Assembly (NCBI RefSeq): GCF_913777145.1
Contig: NZ_CAJYPS010000005.1
Location: forward strand, 1-38,966
Direction of reading: 5' to 3'
DNA: 38,966 nucleotides
From: an uncultured Roseateles sp.
GTDB taxonomy: Bacteria > Pseudomonadota > Gammaproteobacteria > Burkholderiales > Burkholderiaceae_C
The notes beneath the pieces were generated by a model. The model saw nothing but the letters and a program-made list of their open reading frames with translations, had not been told where the DNA came from and ran no database searches. A program made the position numbers and the translations under genes. Below, piece after piece: positions 25,661-33,903 of this stretch (position 1 is its first letter; each line of letters opens with the position of its first letter).

Positions 25661-27157
25661 ATGACGACACGACCCCTGCTGCTGTCCTTGTCACTGCCCC
25701 TGCTGCTGGGCGCCACCGCGGTGCCGGCGCAGACGGCGCCTCCGGCCGCCACCGCGCCCGCCACCGAGCTCCAGCAGATGCTGGCCGAGGTGAGCGCGCA
25801 GCGCATCGAGGCCCGCATCCGCAAGCTGGTGGGCTTCGGCACCCGCCACACACTGTCCGACATCGCGTCCGACACCCGCGGCATAGGCGCGGCGCGGCGC
25901 TGGATCACCGCCGAACTGAATGCCTGCGCCAAAGCCTCCGGCGGGCGGCTGCGTGTGGAGGAGCAGTCTTTCATCGAGCCGGCCGGCCGGCGCGTGCCCC
26001 AGCCCACCGAGCTGGTGAACGTGGTCGCGACGCTGCCGGGTCAGGGCGCGTCCAAGGGCCGCTACCTGGTGGTCAGCGGCCACTACGACTCGCGCAACAG
26101 CGACGTGATGGACTCCCTGGGCGAGGCGCCAGGCGCGAATGACGACGCCTCGGGCACGGCCGCGGTGATGGAGCTGGCCTGCGTGATGGCCCGCCATGCG
26201 GACCGCCTGCCCTTCGACGCGACGCTGGTCTTCCTGGCCGTGCCGGGCGAGGAGCAGGGCCTTCTGGGCGCCGCGCAATGGGCGCGTGACGCGCGCGCCC
26301 AGGGCCTGAACGTGGAGGGCATGATCACCAACGACATCATCGGCAGCTCGCGCGGTGATGCCGGCCAGCACGACCCGCGGCGCCTGCGCCTGTTCGCCGA
26401 CGGGTTGGACCCGCTGCTGCGCCTGCTGATGCAGGGCCAGGCCAACCGCGCACCCTCGGAGGTGGATGCCCGTACGGTGGCCGCGCTGCAGGCCGAGCTG
26501 ATGCCGCTGGTGCAGGCGGGCGGGGGCGAGGATCTGCCGACCCAGCAGTTCGGTCGCCACCTCAAGGCCGCGGCCGAGGCCGCGCTGTCGGGCTTCACGG
26601 TGCAGCTGATCCAGCGCCGCGACCGCTACCTGCGCGGCGGCGACCACCTGCCCTTCCTGGAGCGAGGCTATGCGGCGGTGCGCTTCACCGAGCCCTTCGA
26701 GAACTTCGCGCACCAGCACCAGAACCCGCGCGTGGACTGCGACGATGGCAGCCAGCACCCGCTGTCCGAGACGCCGCGCTGCCCCGGCGGCAAGGTCTAT
26801 GGCGACCTGCCCGAGTTCGTGGACTTCGGCTATGTGGCCGACGTGACGCGCGCCAACCTCGCCGGCCTGGCGACGCTGGCCTGGGCGCCGGCGCCGCCGC
26901 GCGGCGTGCAGCTGGACGCGCGCGACCTGGGCAACGACACCACGCTGGAGTGGACCGCCAGCAGCGACCCCGAGGTGGTGGGCTACCGCGTCGTGTGGCG
27001 CGACACGGATGCAGCCACCTGGCAGCAGTCGCGCGACGTCGGTGCGGTGACGCGGGTCACGCTGCCCATCTCCAAGGACAACGTGGTGTTCGGCGTGCAG
27101 GCGCTGTCCCGCAAGGGCTACGCCAGCCTGGCGAGCTTCCCGCTGCCGCGGCGCTGA
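25661..27157 (+). CDS. Secreted M28-family zinc peptidase with C-terminal fibronectin-like domain
   Basis: A 498-aa exported metallopeptidase. The signal peptide (LLLSLSLPLLLGATAVPAQ) ends near residue 23. The peptidase core shows the M28 di-zinc set: HYDSRNSD (His), GANDDASGTAAVMEL (bridging Asp), PGEEQGLLGAAQWA (catalytic Glu and ligand Glu), ITNDIIGSS (Asp), and a late His in ENFAHQHQN. A fibronectin/Ig-type module (WTASSDPEVVGYRVVW... to the end) follows the catalytic part. It likely trims peptides in the periplasm or outside the cell. The frame is open far upstream, antisense to the EF-G-like gene; the ATG at 25661 gives the signal peptide. The ribosome binding site is weak. The nearest gene upstream is divergent. 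Confidence 0.94.
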   Translation: MTTRPLLLSLSLPLLLGATAVPAQTAPPAATAPATELQQMLAEVSAQRIEARIRKLVGFGTRHTLSDIASDTRGIGAARRWITAELNACAKASGGRLRVEEQSFIEPAGRRVPQPTELVNVVATLPGQGASKGRYLVVSGHYDSRNSDVMDSLGEAPGANDDASGTAAVMELACVMARHADRLPFDATLVFLAVPGEEQGLLGAAQWARDARAQGLNVEGMITNDIIGSSRGDAGQHDPRRLRLFADGLDPLLRLLMQGQANRAPSEVDARTVAALQAELMPLVQAGGGEDLPTQQFGRHLKAAAEAALSGFTVQLIQRRDRYLRGGDHLPFLERGYAAVRFTEPFENFAHQHQNPRVDCDDGSQHPLSETPRCPGGKVYGDLPEFVDFGYVADVTRANLAGLATLAWAPAPPRGVQLDARDLGNDTTLEWTASSDPEVVGYRVVWRDTDAATWQQSRDVGAVTRVTLPISKDNVVFGVQALSRKGYASLASFPLPRR

Positions 27158-27183
27158 GGGGCCTCGCAGCCCCTGCCTAGACC

Positions 27184-27663
27184 TCAGCGACCGCGATGGT
27201 CGTGATGATCGTGGCGGTCGTCGCGGCGATCGTCCCAGCGATCGCGGTCCCGGCCCGGACGGTCATCCCGCCAGTCGTCGCGCCGGCCGGGGCCGCGCGG
27301 GCCGCGGTCGTCGTAGCGGCGGTCTACGTGGGCGTGGTACCAGCGGTCCTCGACGAAATACACCGGCACGCCACAGGCGCCGTAGGCGCGGCAGTGGTGG
27401 TGCCAGTCGCGGCGATGGCCCGGCGGCACCCACAGGTAGACCGGCTCGCGCGCGACCGCGCGGCCTATCAGCACCGGCTGCGGCGCGATCAGCACCGGCT
27501 GCGGATAGTTGCCGATGTCCACGCGACCGTAGACCCCTGGCTGGCTGAAGGCGATGGACACGCCCACGTCGCCGGCTTGCGCGGGCTGGGCGCCCAGCGC
27601 CAGCAGGCTCAAGGCCAGGCCGGCCAGGGAGCCGAGGCGGGACGGGGTGGTGGGGCGGGTCAT
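27184..27663 (-). CDS. Secreted Asp/Arg/His-rich protein of unknown function
   Basis: A 159-aa protein with a clear signal peptide (LAGLALSLLALGAQPAQAG, cleavage about 30). The mature N-terminus DVGVSIAFSQPGVYGRVDIG is followed by repeated PQPVLI, then YLWVPPGHRRDWHHHCRAYGACGVPVYFVE with two Cys, a likely structured core. The last 45 residues are low-complexity Asp/Arg/His, possibly metal- or polyphosphate-binding. AGGAG lies 7 nt before the ATG. A TGTAGGACG-N46-TACTAG element stands upstream, as for the receiver and BON genes. Function unknown; it looks like an envelope stress protein by its company. Confidence 0.85.
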   Translation of the reverse strand: MTRPTTPSRLGSLAGLALSLLALGAQPAQAGDVGVSIAFSQPGVYGRVDIGNYPQPVLIAPQPVLIGRAVAREPVYLWVPPGHRRDWHHHCRAYGACGVPVYFVEDRWYHAHVDRRYDDRGPRGPGRRDDWRDDRPGRDRDRWDDRRDDRHDHHDHRGR

Positions 27664-27704
27664 GCTGTTCTCCTGAGGTCGGCGCAGCCGCGCTGCGCGA
27701 TGAG

Positions 27705-27765
27705 CTAGTAAACGGTCCGCGCCGCGGCCCGGTTGTCGGGGCGGGCGCGGCGGCCGTGTAGGACG
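27705..27765 (-). promoter_or_regulatory. TGTAGGACG site with -10-like TACTAG (secreted-protein gene)
   Basis: On the minus strand CGTCCTACA (27765-27757) is followed by 46 nt and then TACTAG (27710-27705). The site lies 93 nt before the start codon at 27663. The same 9-mer and 46-nt spacing are found at two other genes in this cluster. Confidence 0.65.
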
Positions 27766-27773
27766 GGACGCCG

Positions 27774-29156
27774 TCAGTCGGCGGGCGCGTCGCTCGGACC
27801 GGGGGCCTCGTCCTGCCGTGCGGGCAGGCGGGCCAGCACCAGCGTGCCGGCGCCGGGCGCCGAGTGCAGCTCCAGCTGGCCGCCCAGGCTCTCGATGCGG
27901 TAGCGCATGCCCAGCAGGCCGTGGTGGCCGGGCGGCACGCCGCCGGGGTCGAAGCCGCGGCCGTTGTCGCGCACGCTGAGCTGCAGGCCCGCGTCGCTTT
28001 CGCCCAGCGCCACGCGCACCTGGGTGGCGCCGGCGTGGCGCAGAACATTGGTCAGCGCCTCCTGCACCAGGCGGTAGAGCGCCAGTCGGCCGGCGTCGTC
28101 GGTGCGCACCTCGCTGAGCTCCTGGGTCAGCTGCAGGCCGCTGCGCTGCGCGAACTCGCGCAGGAAGATCTCCAGCGCCGGCGTCAGGCCCAGGTTGGCC
28201 AGCGCCGAGGGCCGCAGGTCTTCGATGATGCGGCGCTTCAGCGCGATGCCCTGGTCGATCAGGCCGCTCATGTGCTGCAGCCGCTCGTCAAGCTCGGGCA
28301 TGCCGTTGCGGGTGGTGCGGCGCACGCGGGCCACGTCCAGCTTGGCCGCGGTGAGCAGGGCGCCCAGCTCGTCGTGCAACTCGCGGGCCAGGTGGGCGCG
28401 CTCGTCCTCGCGCACGGTCTGCAGGTGGCGGGCCAGCTCGGTCAGGTCGGCCGTGCGGTGGGCGACCTCGGCGTCTAGCCGGTCGCGCTCCAGCCGCAGC
28501 TCGATCGCGTGCAGGCGGCGCTCGGTCAGCAGCGCCTCGTTGCGGCGCAGGAACACGATCAGCCCGCCCAGCGCCAGCAGGGTCAGGCCCAGCACGCCCA
28601 GGCGGCCCAGCAGCAGCGAGCGGTACACCGCGTTGCGCTCGATGACGATCTGCGCGAGTTCGTGGCGGTCCAGCTGCTCGACCGCCTCGCGCACGGCCTG
28701 CATCTTCTCGCGGCCGATGTCGGACTCCATCAGCACGCGCCAGGCGGTGGTGGAGCCGTCGCGGTACTCGGATACCACCAGCTGCAGCTCGGACAGCTTC
28801 TCGTCGGTGCGCCTGCTGGCCTCGGCGACCAGCGCCTCCCATTCGGAACTGGCGTACTGGCTGCGCAGACGCTGCAGCACCGCGGGCAGCTCGCGCGTGG
28901 CCAGCTGCAGCGGCGCGAGGTAGTCGTCGCGCCCGGTCAGCAGGTAGCCGCGCTGCGCGGTCTCGGCATCGGTCAGCAGCTCGCGCAGCTTGAGCCCTTC
29001 GTTGCGGGCGTTGTGGCGGGCCTGGACGTTGTCCAGCGCGCGGTCGGCGAGCTGGAAGGCGATCTCGTTGACCGCCAGCACCGCCAGCGCGGCCACGGCG
29101 GCGGCGGCCAGCGCAAGGCCGCGGCGCCGGCCCAGACGATCCAGCAGCGCGCTCAC
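27774..29156 (-). CDS. CHASE3 sensor histidine kinase (NarX/HisKA_3 type)
   Basis: A 460-aa membrane kinase from the GTG at 29156. A first helix (about 10-30) is followed by a CHASE3 sensing domain with NEGLKLRELLTDAETAQRGYLLTG and DDYLAPLQ. A second helix (about 180-200), a coiled-coil linker, and HisKA_3 with phospho-acceptor His261 in LARELHDELGALLTAAKLD come next. The HATPase has VQEALTNVLRHAGA, VRDNGRGFD and GLLGMRYRIESLGG. A GTG at 29192 overlapping the previous gene is another possible start. It begins 4 nt after the receiver gene stop. HisKA_3 kinases usually pair with LuxR-type regulators; the one at 30182 is the likely partner. Confidence 0.93.
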   Translation of the reverse strand: MSALLDRLGRRRGLALAAAAVAALAVLAVNEIAFQLADRALDNVQARHNARNEGLKLRELLTDAETAQRGYLLTGRDDYLAPLQLATRELPAVLQRLRSQYASSEWEALVAEASRRTDEKLSELQLVVSEYRDGSTTAWRVLMESDIGREKMQAVREAVEQLDRHELAQIVIERNAVYRSLLLGRLGVLGLTLLALGGLIVFLRRNEALLTERRLHAIELRLERDRLDAEVAHRTADLTELARHLQTVREDERAHLARELHDELGALLTAAKLDVARVRRTTRNGMPELDERLQHMSGLIDQGIALKRRIIEDLRPSALANLGLTPALEIFLREFAQRSGLQLTQELSEVRTDDAGRLALYRLVQEALTNVLRHAGATQVRVALGESDAGLQLSVRDNGRGFDPGGVPPGHHGLLGMRYRIESLGGQLELHSAPGAGTLVLARLPARQDEAPGPSDAPAD

Positions 29157-29160
29157 GGCG

Positions 29161-29577
29161 TCAGCTGGCCAGCGAGGCGGTACTGGCCCCACCGGCCGGG
29201 CGGCCCTGGGCCAGCTGGGCGCAGTGGGTGATCAGGTCGTCGAGCTCATGGCTCTTGTCAAACACCCGGGCGGCGCCCAGGCTAAGGCAGCGTCGGCGCA
29301 TCTCGTCGGTGGCGTAGTTGGTCAGCACCACCAGCTCGCCGGCCGTGCCCAGTTCGCGGGCGGCTGCCAGCACGCCCAGGCCGGAGCCGCTGCGCAGGAA
29401 GACGTCCACGATCAGCAGGTCGGCGCCGGCCGGGCTCTGCTTGAGCCAGCGCACCGCGCCGGCCTCGTCGCCCACGGTGCCCACCACCTCCACCTCGGCC
29501 AGCTCCTCGAGCGTGGCGATGAGGTTCTCGAGGATGACGGGGCTGTCTTCGACGATGAAGGCTTTCAGTGCAGGCAT
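29161..29577 (-). CDS. Single-domain response regulator (receiver only)
   Basis: A 138-aa CheY-like receiver without an output domain. The acidic pocket is Glu10-Asp11 (AFIVEDSPVI), the phospho-site Asp58 (LLIVDVFLRSGSG), the switch Thr is in VVLTNYA, and the conserved Lys in ARVFDKSHELDDLI. The frame continues upstream, but the ATG at 29577 gives the normal receiver N-terminus. It is translated just before the CHASE3 kinase (4-nt gap) and probably tunes the phosphate flow between that kinase and the LuxR-type regulator. Its upstream region carries TGTAGGACG-N46-TACTTA. Confidence 0.93.
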   Translation of the reverse strand: MPALKAFIVEDSPVILENLIATLEELAEVEVVGTVGDEAGAVRWLKQSPAGADLLIVDVFLRSGSGLGVLAAARELGTAGELVVLTNYATDEMRRRCLSLGAARVFDKSHELDDLITHCAQLAQGRPAGGASTASLAS

Positions 29578-29609
29578 GGCCCGGCGCAACAGAGCTGCTG
29601 GTGTGGCGT

Positions 29610-29670
29610 TAAGTATCCGACGCTTCCCGACCCGGCGGACCGGTCGGGAGGCGGTTGGCGTTGTAGGACG
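29610..29670 (-). promoter_or_regulatory. TGTAGGACG site with -10-like TACTTA (receiver-kinase operon)
   Basis: Minus-strand CGTCCTACA (29670-29662), 46 nt, TACTTA (29615-29610). The site lies 84 nt before the receiver start at 29577. Spacing and motif match the elements at 27705-27765 and 30058-30118. Confidence 0.65.
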
Positions 29671-29696
29671 AGGGCGCGTCCTGCGCTTTGGGCGCC

Positions 29697-30020
29697 TCAG
29701 CCCGGGCGCACGACGATGTCGTTGTGTACCGTGACCACGCCCGGCGTCGCGCGCGCCAGCTGCTCGGCCAGCGAACGCTCCTGGGCGCTCTTCGCAAAGC
29801 CCGACAGCTGCACCGCGCCCTTCAGCGTCTCGACTTGGATGGCCATGGCGCTGACCGACTCGTGGCTGGCGAACTTGGCCTTGACCCGCGCGGTCAGCGT
29901 CGCGTCGTCCACATAGGCGCCGACGGTCTCCTGGTCGCGCACCACCGCGCAGCCGGTGGTGGACAGCAGCGCGGCCAGGGCGCCGCACAGGCTCAGCGTC
30001 AGCAGGCTCTTCTTCATCAT
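29697..30020 (-). CDS. BON-domain lipoprotein
   Basis: A 107-aa lipoprotein. The signal peptide ends at a lipobox with Cys24 (LLSTTGC). A single BON domain covers about 35-107: DDATLTARVKAKFASHESVS, IQVETLKGAVQLSGFAKSAQE and PGVVTVHNDIVV. BON proteins such as OsmY protect the envelope under stress and bind phospholipid. The start at 30020 has AAGGAG 6 nt upstream; the next codon is also ATG. It has its own TGTAGGACG-type upstream element and faces away from the LuxR-type regulator gene. Confidence 0.92.
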   Translation of the reverse strand: MMKKSLLTLSLCGALAALLSTTGCAVVRDQETVGAYVDDATLTARVKAKFASHESVSAMAIQVETLKGAVQLSGFAKSAQERSLAEQLARATPGVVTVHNDIVVRPG

Positions 30021-30057
30021 GGGATGCTCCTTGGAAGGTGGCCGGGGGCCGGTGCTT

Positions 30058-30118
30058 CCACTATCGGGGCCGGGCCGCGGCACGGGCTTAGGCCGACGGC
30101 GGGCCGCGCTGTAGGACG
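30058..30118 (-). promoter_or_regulatory. TGTAGGACG site between the BON and LuxR-regulator genes
   Basis: Minus-strand CGTCCTACA (30118-30110), 46 nt, then TAGTGG (30063-30058), 89 nt before the BON start. A partial repeat GTCCTGT lies just upstream. On the plus strand the same site is 63 nt before the LuxR-type regulator ATG, with TACGCT at 30149-30154 as a possible -10, so it could serve both genes. Confidence 0.6.
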
Positions 30119-30181
30119 ACAGGACTCGCGGCCCCGCGACGGCGCTGCTACGCTCGCGGCCTTTGACACGCACCTGACACC

Positions 30182-30817
30182 ATGATCCGCATCGGCATCG
30201 TCGACGACCACGCCATCGTGCGCACCGGCCTGCGCCAGTACCTGTCCGATCATGTGGACCTGCGCGTCACCGGCGAGGGCGCCAGCGGCAAGGACGCGCT
30301 GGAGTTGGCGCGCGGCGGCGAGGTGGACGTGCTGCTGCTGGACATCTCCATGCCCGACCAGAGCGGCGTGGATGCGCTGGCCGCGATCAAGGCGCGCTTC
30401 CCGGACCTGCCGGTGCTGATACTCAGCGGCTTCCCGGAGGCGCACTACGCGACCACGCTGCTGCGCCAGGGCGCCAGCGGCTATCTGAACAAGGAATGCG
30501 ACCCCGAGGAGATCGCCGACGCGATCCGCGTGGTGGCGCGGGGGCGGCGCTACATCAGCCCGGCCGTGGCCGAGCAGCTGGCGGAGTCGGTGGTGGGCGG
30601 CGGCGTGGAGAAGCCGGCGCACGAGGCGCTGTCGGAGCGCGAGCTGCAGGTCTTTCTGCGCCTGGCCCAGGGCGAGACCGTGGGCCATATCGCCGATGCG
30701 CTGTTCCTCAGCGTGAAGACCGTCTCCACCTACCGCACGCGGGTGCTGGAGAAGCTGGCGCTGCAGACCAACAGCGACCTGACCTACTACGCGCTGAAGA
30801 ACGGCCTCATCCAGTAG
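30182..30817 (+). CDS. LuxR/NarL-family response regulator
   Basis: A 211-aa two-domain regulator. The receiver has IGIVDDHAIVR, phospho-acceptor Asp54 in LLLDISMPDQSG, a Ser at the switch position (LILSGFPE) and Lys in GYLNKE. The output domain is a LuxR helix-turn-helix: LSERELQVFLRLAQGE, then HIADALFLSVKTVSTYRTRVLEKL. The layout resembles the UvrY/RcsB/NarL group. It lies divergent from the BON gene, within 2.5 kb of the HisKA_3 kinase, and the three TGTAGGACG sites nearby are its most likely targets (inference). Confidence 0.94.
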   Translation: MIRIGIVDDHAIVRTGLRQYLSDHVDLRVTGEGASGKDALELARGGEVDVLLLDISMPDQSGVDALAAIKARFPDLPVLILSGFPEAHYATTLLRQGASGYLNKECDPEEIADAIRVVARGRRYISPAVAEQLAESVVGGGVEKPAHEALSERELQVFLRLAQGETVGHIADALFLSVKTVSTYRTRVLEKLALQTNSDLTYYALKNGLIQ

Positions 30818-30820
30818 GCT

Positions 30821-31027
30821 TCAGCGCGCGCCGGCGGCGTCGGCCTGCGGCGTGGGCTCGGTGTCGGCCAGCACCCAGGGCAGGGCGGACTCGTAGCCCA
30901 GCTCATGCTCGGCGCTGCCGGCGCCGGGGCGGCCGCCCAGACGGCGCCACCAGTGTCCCCAGCGCGGGCGGTGGGCCGCTGGTGCGGCGGTGGCGGGCGT
31001 GGGCAGCGGGCGGGTGGCATCGACCAT
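30821..31027 (-). CDS. Small protein of unknown function (68 aa)
   Basis: A 68-aa protein, Pro/Ala/Arg-rich at first with a Trp-rich patch (RPRWGHWWRRLGG), then ELGYESALPWVLADTEP. AGGAG lies 6 nt before the ATG at 31027, which is the main support. No signal peptide or known domain is seen. It converges on the LuxR-type regulator with 3 nt between the stops. An 11-bp dyad CCCAG-A-CTGGG lies about 20 nt upstream of the ribosome binding site. Confidence 0.6.
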   Translation of the reverse strand: MVDATRPLPTPATAAPAAHRPRWGHWWRRLGGRPGAGSAEHELGYESALPWVLADTEPTPQADAAGAR

Positions 31028-31126
31028 GGAGGGCTCCTGCGTTGGCTGAGAGCCCAGTCTGGGTGAGGCTTCCCGGCGCGACTGTCGGCGGGTGGCGGCG
31101 CGGCGTGTCGGCCAGCGCCTACAGCC

Positions 31127-32725
31127 TCAGCTCAGCGCCGCGTCCAGCAGTGCGCCGGCCTGGGCCAGCGGCTGTGTGCCCAGCAGCCGGCCGCCGTCGC
31201 CGAAACGGGTCTGCACGAAGGCATCCGCCGCCACCGTGCCGGCCTGCTGGCGCATCAGCACCGCCTGGGCGCACAGCACCAGCTCCTGCGCGATGCGGCG
31301 GGCCTGGGGCTCCAGCGCCGCCGGGTCGCCGGCTAGGCGCTGGCGCAGTCGGTCCAGCGCGGCGCACACCGGCGCGTCGTCGCTGCCGGCATGCAGCTCG
31401 TCCAGCAGCGCCAGCGCCACGGCCGGCTCGCGGGCCATCGCGCGCAGCACGTCCAGTGCCATCACATTGCCCGAGCCTTCCCAGATGGAGTTGACCGGCG
31501 CCTCGCGGTAGAGCCGCGCCAGCACGCCGTCCTCCACATAGCCATTGCCGCCCAGCAGCTCCATGGCCTCGCCGCTGCATTCGACCGCGCGCTTGCAGAC
31601 CCACAGCTTGGCGGCCGGCGTCATCAGGCGCTGCCAGGCCGGCTCACCGTGTTCGAAGCCCCGGGCCAGGCGCAGCATCAGGCGCATCGCGGCCTCGCTC
31701 TCCAGCGCCAGGTCGGCCAGCACGGTCTGCATCAAGGGCTGGTCCACCAGCCGCCGGCCGAAGGCCTGGCGGTGGCGCGCGTTGTGCAGTGCCTGCACCA
31801 GGCCGGCGCGCAGCAGCGCGGCGCTGCCGATCACGCAGTTGAGCCGCGTGTAGCCGGCCATCTCCACCAGCGTGGCGATGCCGCGCCCTTCTTCACCGAC
31901 GCGCTGTGCCCAGGCGCCATGGAACTCCACCTCGCTGCTGGCATTGCTGCGGTTGCCCAGCTTGTCCTTGAGGCGCAGCACCTGCACCGCGTTGCGGCTG
32001 CCGTCCGGCCGGTAGCGCGGCAGCCAGAAGCAGGTGGGGCCGGCCGGTGCGCGCGCCAGTACCAGGTGGGCGTCGCTGTCGGGCGCGGAGAAGAACCATT
32101 TGTGCCCGCTGATCTGCCAGCTGCCGTCGGGCTGTTCGGTGGCGGTGGTCTGCACGCGGCGCAGGTCGGAGCCGCCCTGCTTCTCGGTCATGCCCATGCC
32201 GACCCAGATCGCGGACTTGGCCGCGATGGGCAGGTCGCGCGCATCGTGCTCGCGGCTGAAGAGCCGGGCGCGCAGCGGCTCGAACAGCTCGGGCTGGCGG
32301 CGCAGCAGCGGGATGGCGGCCTGGGTCATGGTGGCCGGGCACAGCGAGCCGGCCTCGACCTGGCCGTGCAGGTAGAAGCCGGCGGCGAAGGCGCTCCAGC
32401 GGCCGGGCGTGTCGCTGTCGAAGGGCGCGGCGATCAGGCCCTGGCCGCGCAGCAGCGTGAGCAGCTCGTGCCAGGCGGGGTGGAAATCCAGTTGGTCTAT
32501 GCGCCGGCCGCGCGCGTCCAGCTGGCGCAGCTGCGGCCCCTGGCGGTTGGCCTCGCGCGCCAGCCGGGCGGTGGCCGTGCTGCCCAGCAATTCGCCGTAG
32601 CGGCTCAGCGGCTCCAGCGCCTGGGGCGCCGCCTCACGCAGTGCGGCCAGCAGCGCCGGGTCGGTGCTCAGCAGGTTGTGGTCCACCCAGTCGTCGACCA
32701 GGTTGGCGTCGCTCGTGGTGTCCAT
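31127..32725 (-). CDS. aidB: AidB-like acyl-CoA dehydrogenase family protein
   Basis: A 532-aa flavoprotein, close in length to E. coli AidB (541). Family hallmarks are visible: NLLSTDPALLAAL at the N-terminus, WVGMGMTEKQGGSDLRRVQT (FAD and substrate segment) and GHKWFFSAPDSDAHLVLAR. Further on are LKDKLGNRSNASSEVEFHGA and REAPVNSIWEGSGNVMALDVLRA, which includes the catalytic Glu area. AidB is induced in alkylation stress and binds DNA in E. coli. The C-terminal region here is Ala/Leu-rich; DNA binding cannot be judged. It lies 17 nt downstream of the creA-GGDEF pair on the same strand. Confidence 0.9.
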   Translation of the reverse strand: MDTTSDANLVDDWVDHNLLSTDPALLAALREAAPQALEPLSRYGELLGSTATARLAREANRQGPQLRQLDARGRRIDQLDFHPAWHELLTLLRGQGLIAAPFDSDTPGRWSAFAAGFYLHGQVEAGSLCPATMTQAAIPLLRRQPELFEPLRARLFSREHDARDLPIAAKSAIWVGMGMTEKQGGSDLRRVQTTATEQPDGSWQISGHKWFFSAPDSDAHLVLARAPAGPTCFWLPRYRPDGSRNAVQVLRLKDKLGNRSNASSEVEFHGAWAQRVGEEGRGIATLVEMAGYTRLNCVIGSAALLRAGLVQALHNARHRQAFGRRLVDQPLMQTVLADLALESEAAMRLMLRLARGFEHGEPAWQRLMTPAAKLWVCKRAVECSGEAMELLGGNGYVEDGVLARLYREAPVNSIWEGSGNVMALDVLRAMAREPAVALALLDELHAGSDDAPVCAALDRLRQRLAGDPAALEPQARRIAQELVLCAQAVLMRQQAGTVAADAFVQTRFGDGGRLLGTQPLAQAGALLDAALS

Positions 32726-32742
32726 GCGGGGCTCCTGTGGCT

Positions 32743-33903
32743 TCAGTCGCTGAGGCCAGGCTCGGCCATCAGGCGGCCGCGGCCGGCCTGGTGGGCCTCG
32801 TAGAGCGCGGTCTCGGCGCGGCGCTGCAGGTCGTCCAGGCCGCGGTCGCCGGGGCGCAGCTTGGCCCAGCCGGCGCTGAAGGACAGCGCCTGACCCAGCT
32901 CGGCCGGCGCGCGCTCGGCGAGCGCGGCGCGCATGCGGGCGTCCAGCGCCTGCGGGCCTTCGAGCTGGCAGCGCATCATCAGCACGCCGAAGCGCTCGGC
33001 GCCGGTGCGGCCCACCAGATCGCCCAGCCGCATCTGGTTCTGCAGGCAGCTCGCGAACAGCGCCAGCGCGCGGTCCACGATGTCCTCGCCCTGCTCGGCC
33101 TGCAGCGCGGCGAGCTGGTCAGGCTCCAGGATCACCAGCGTCAGCGACTCGCCGTGGCGGCGCGCCACCGAGAACAGCTCCACCGAGCGGCGCGTGAAGG
33201 CGTTGCGGTCCATCAGGCCGGTGAGACCGTCGGTCTGCGCCAGCCGGGCCAGTTCGGCCTCGGTCTGGCCGCGCCAGGCCAGCAGCAGCATGGGCAGGGC
33301 CAGCAGCAGCGCGAGCTGGGCGCTGAGCGCCAGCGGCAGCTCGGTCAGCGCGCTGGGGCCGTCGCTCAGACCGTTGAGCACCGCGCGCAGCAGCAGCGCC
33401 AGCAGCAGCGGCAGCATGGCGCTCAGGCCCAGCAGTCGCCAGCGGCGGCTGTTCAGCCCTTGCAGCACGCTGCTGCGGCCGGGCCGCAGCTGGGCCGCCA
33501 CCAGCCAGGCCAGCTGGCCGGCCAGCACCAGATCGGCCAGCACCTGGGCGGCGAGGCGGTCGGCCCACAGCAGCCCATGGCCCAACGCCAGCGCCAGCGG
33601 CGCCGCGGCCATCACGCGCCGGCCGGGCTGGGGCGGCAGCCAGTCGGCCAGCGCGGCCCACAGCGCCGACAGCCCGGCCGACAGCACGGCCAGGCCCAGC
33701 GTGCGCCGCAGCGCGGCGAGGCCGCCAAGGTCCGGCCAGCTGGGGCTTTGCAGCACCAGGCCCAGCGCCAGCAGCAGCATGCCCAGCTGCGCCCAGCGCC
33801 CGCCCGCGGGCACGCCGCGCCAGCCGATCAGCGTGGTCAGCACCAGCGCCGCGGCCAGGGCCTGCAGCGGCAGCAGCTGTAAGAGCGCGTCGGCGAAGTT
33901 CAC
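32743..33903 (-). CDS. Membrane GGDEF-domain protein with degenerate active site
   Basis: A 386-aa protein starting at a GTG that overlaps the creA stop (GTGA). About six hydrophobic helices fill residues 5-210, then a GGDEF-fold domain (220-380) begins with [16 protein letters not shown]. The signature is GAERF (301-305) instead of GG(D/E)EF, and the metal/substrate segment reads [17 protein letters not shown] instead of LDxDxFKxxND...GH. Catalysis is therefore unlikely. The inhibitory-site RxxD motif is present 5 residues before it (R292-L-G-D295), so it may still bind c-di-GMP as a receptor. Two intact diguanylate cyclases are encoded within 4 kb. Confidence 0.9.
   Translation of the reverse strand: MNFADALLQLLPLQALAAALVLTTLIGWRGVPAGGRWAQLGMLLLALGLVLQSPSWPDLGGLAALRRTLGLAVLSAGLSALWAALADWLPPQPGRRVMAAAPLALALGHGLLWADRLAAQVLADLVLAGQLAWLVAAQLRPGRSSVLQGLNSRRWRLLGLSAMLPLLLALLLRAVLNGLSDGPSALTELPLALSAQLALLLALPMLLLAWRGQTEAELARLAQTDGLTGLMDRNAFTRRSVELFSVARRHGESLTLVILEPDQLAALQAEQGEDIVDRALALFASCLQNQMRLGDLVGRTGAERFGVLMMRCQLEGPQALDARMRAALAERAPAELGQALSFSAGWAKLRPGDRGLDDLQRRAETALYEAHQAGRGRLMAEPGLSD

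Noticed and set aside
32641..33882. Plus-strand open frame of 413 codons opposite the GGDEF gene
   Set aside because: Gln/Ala/Arg-rich translation, antisense to a gene with clear domain motifs.
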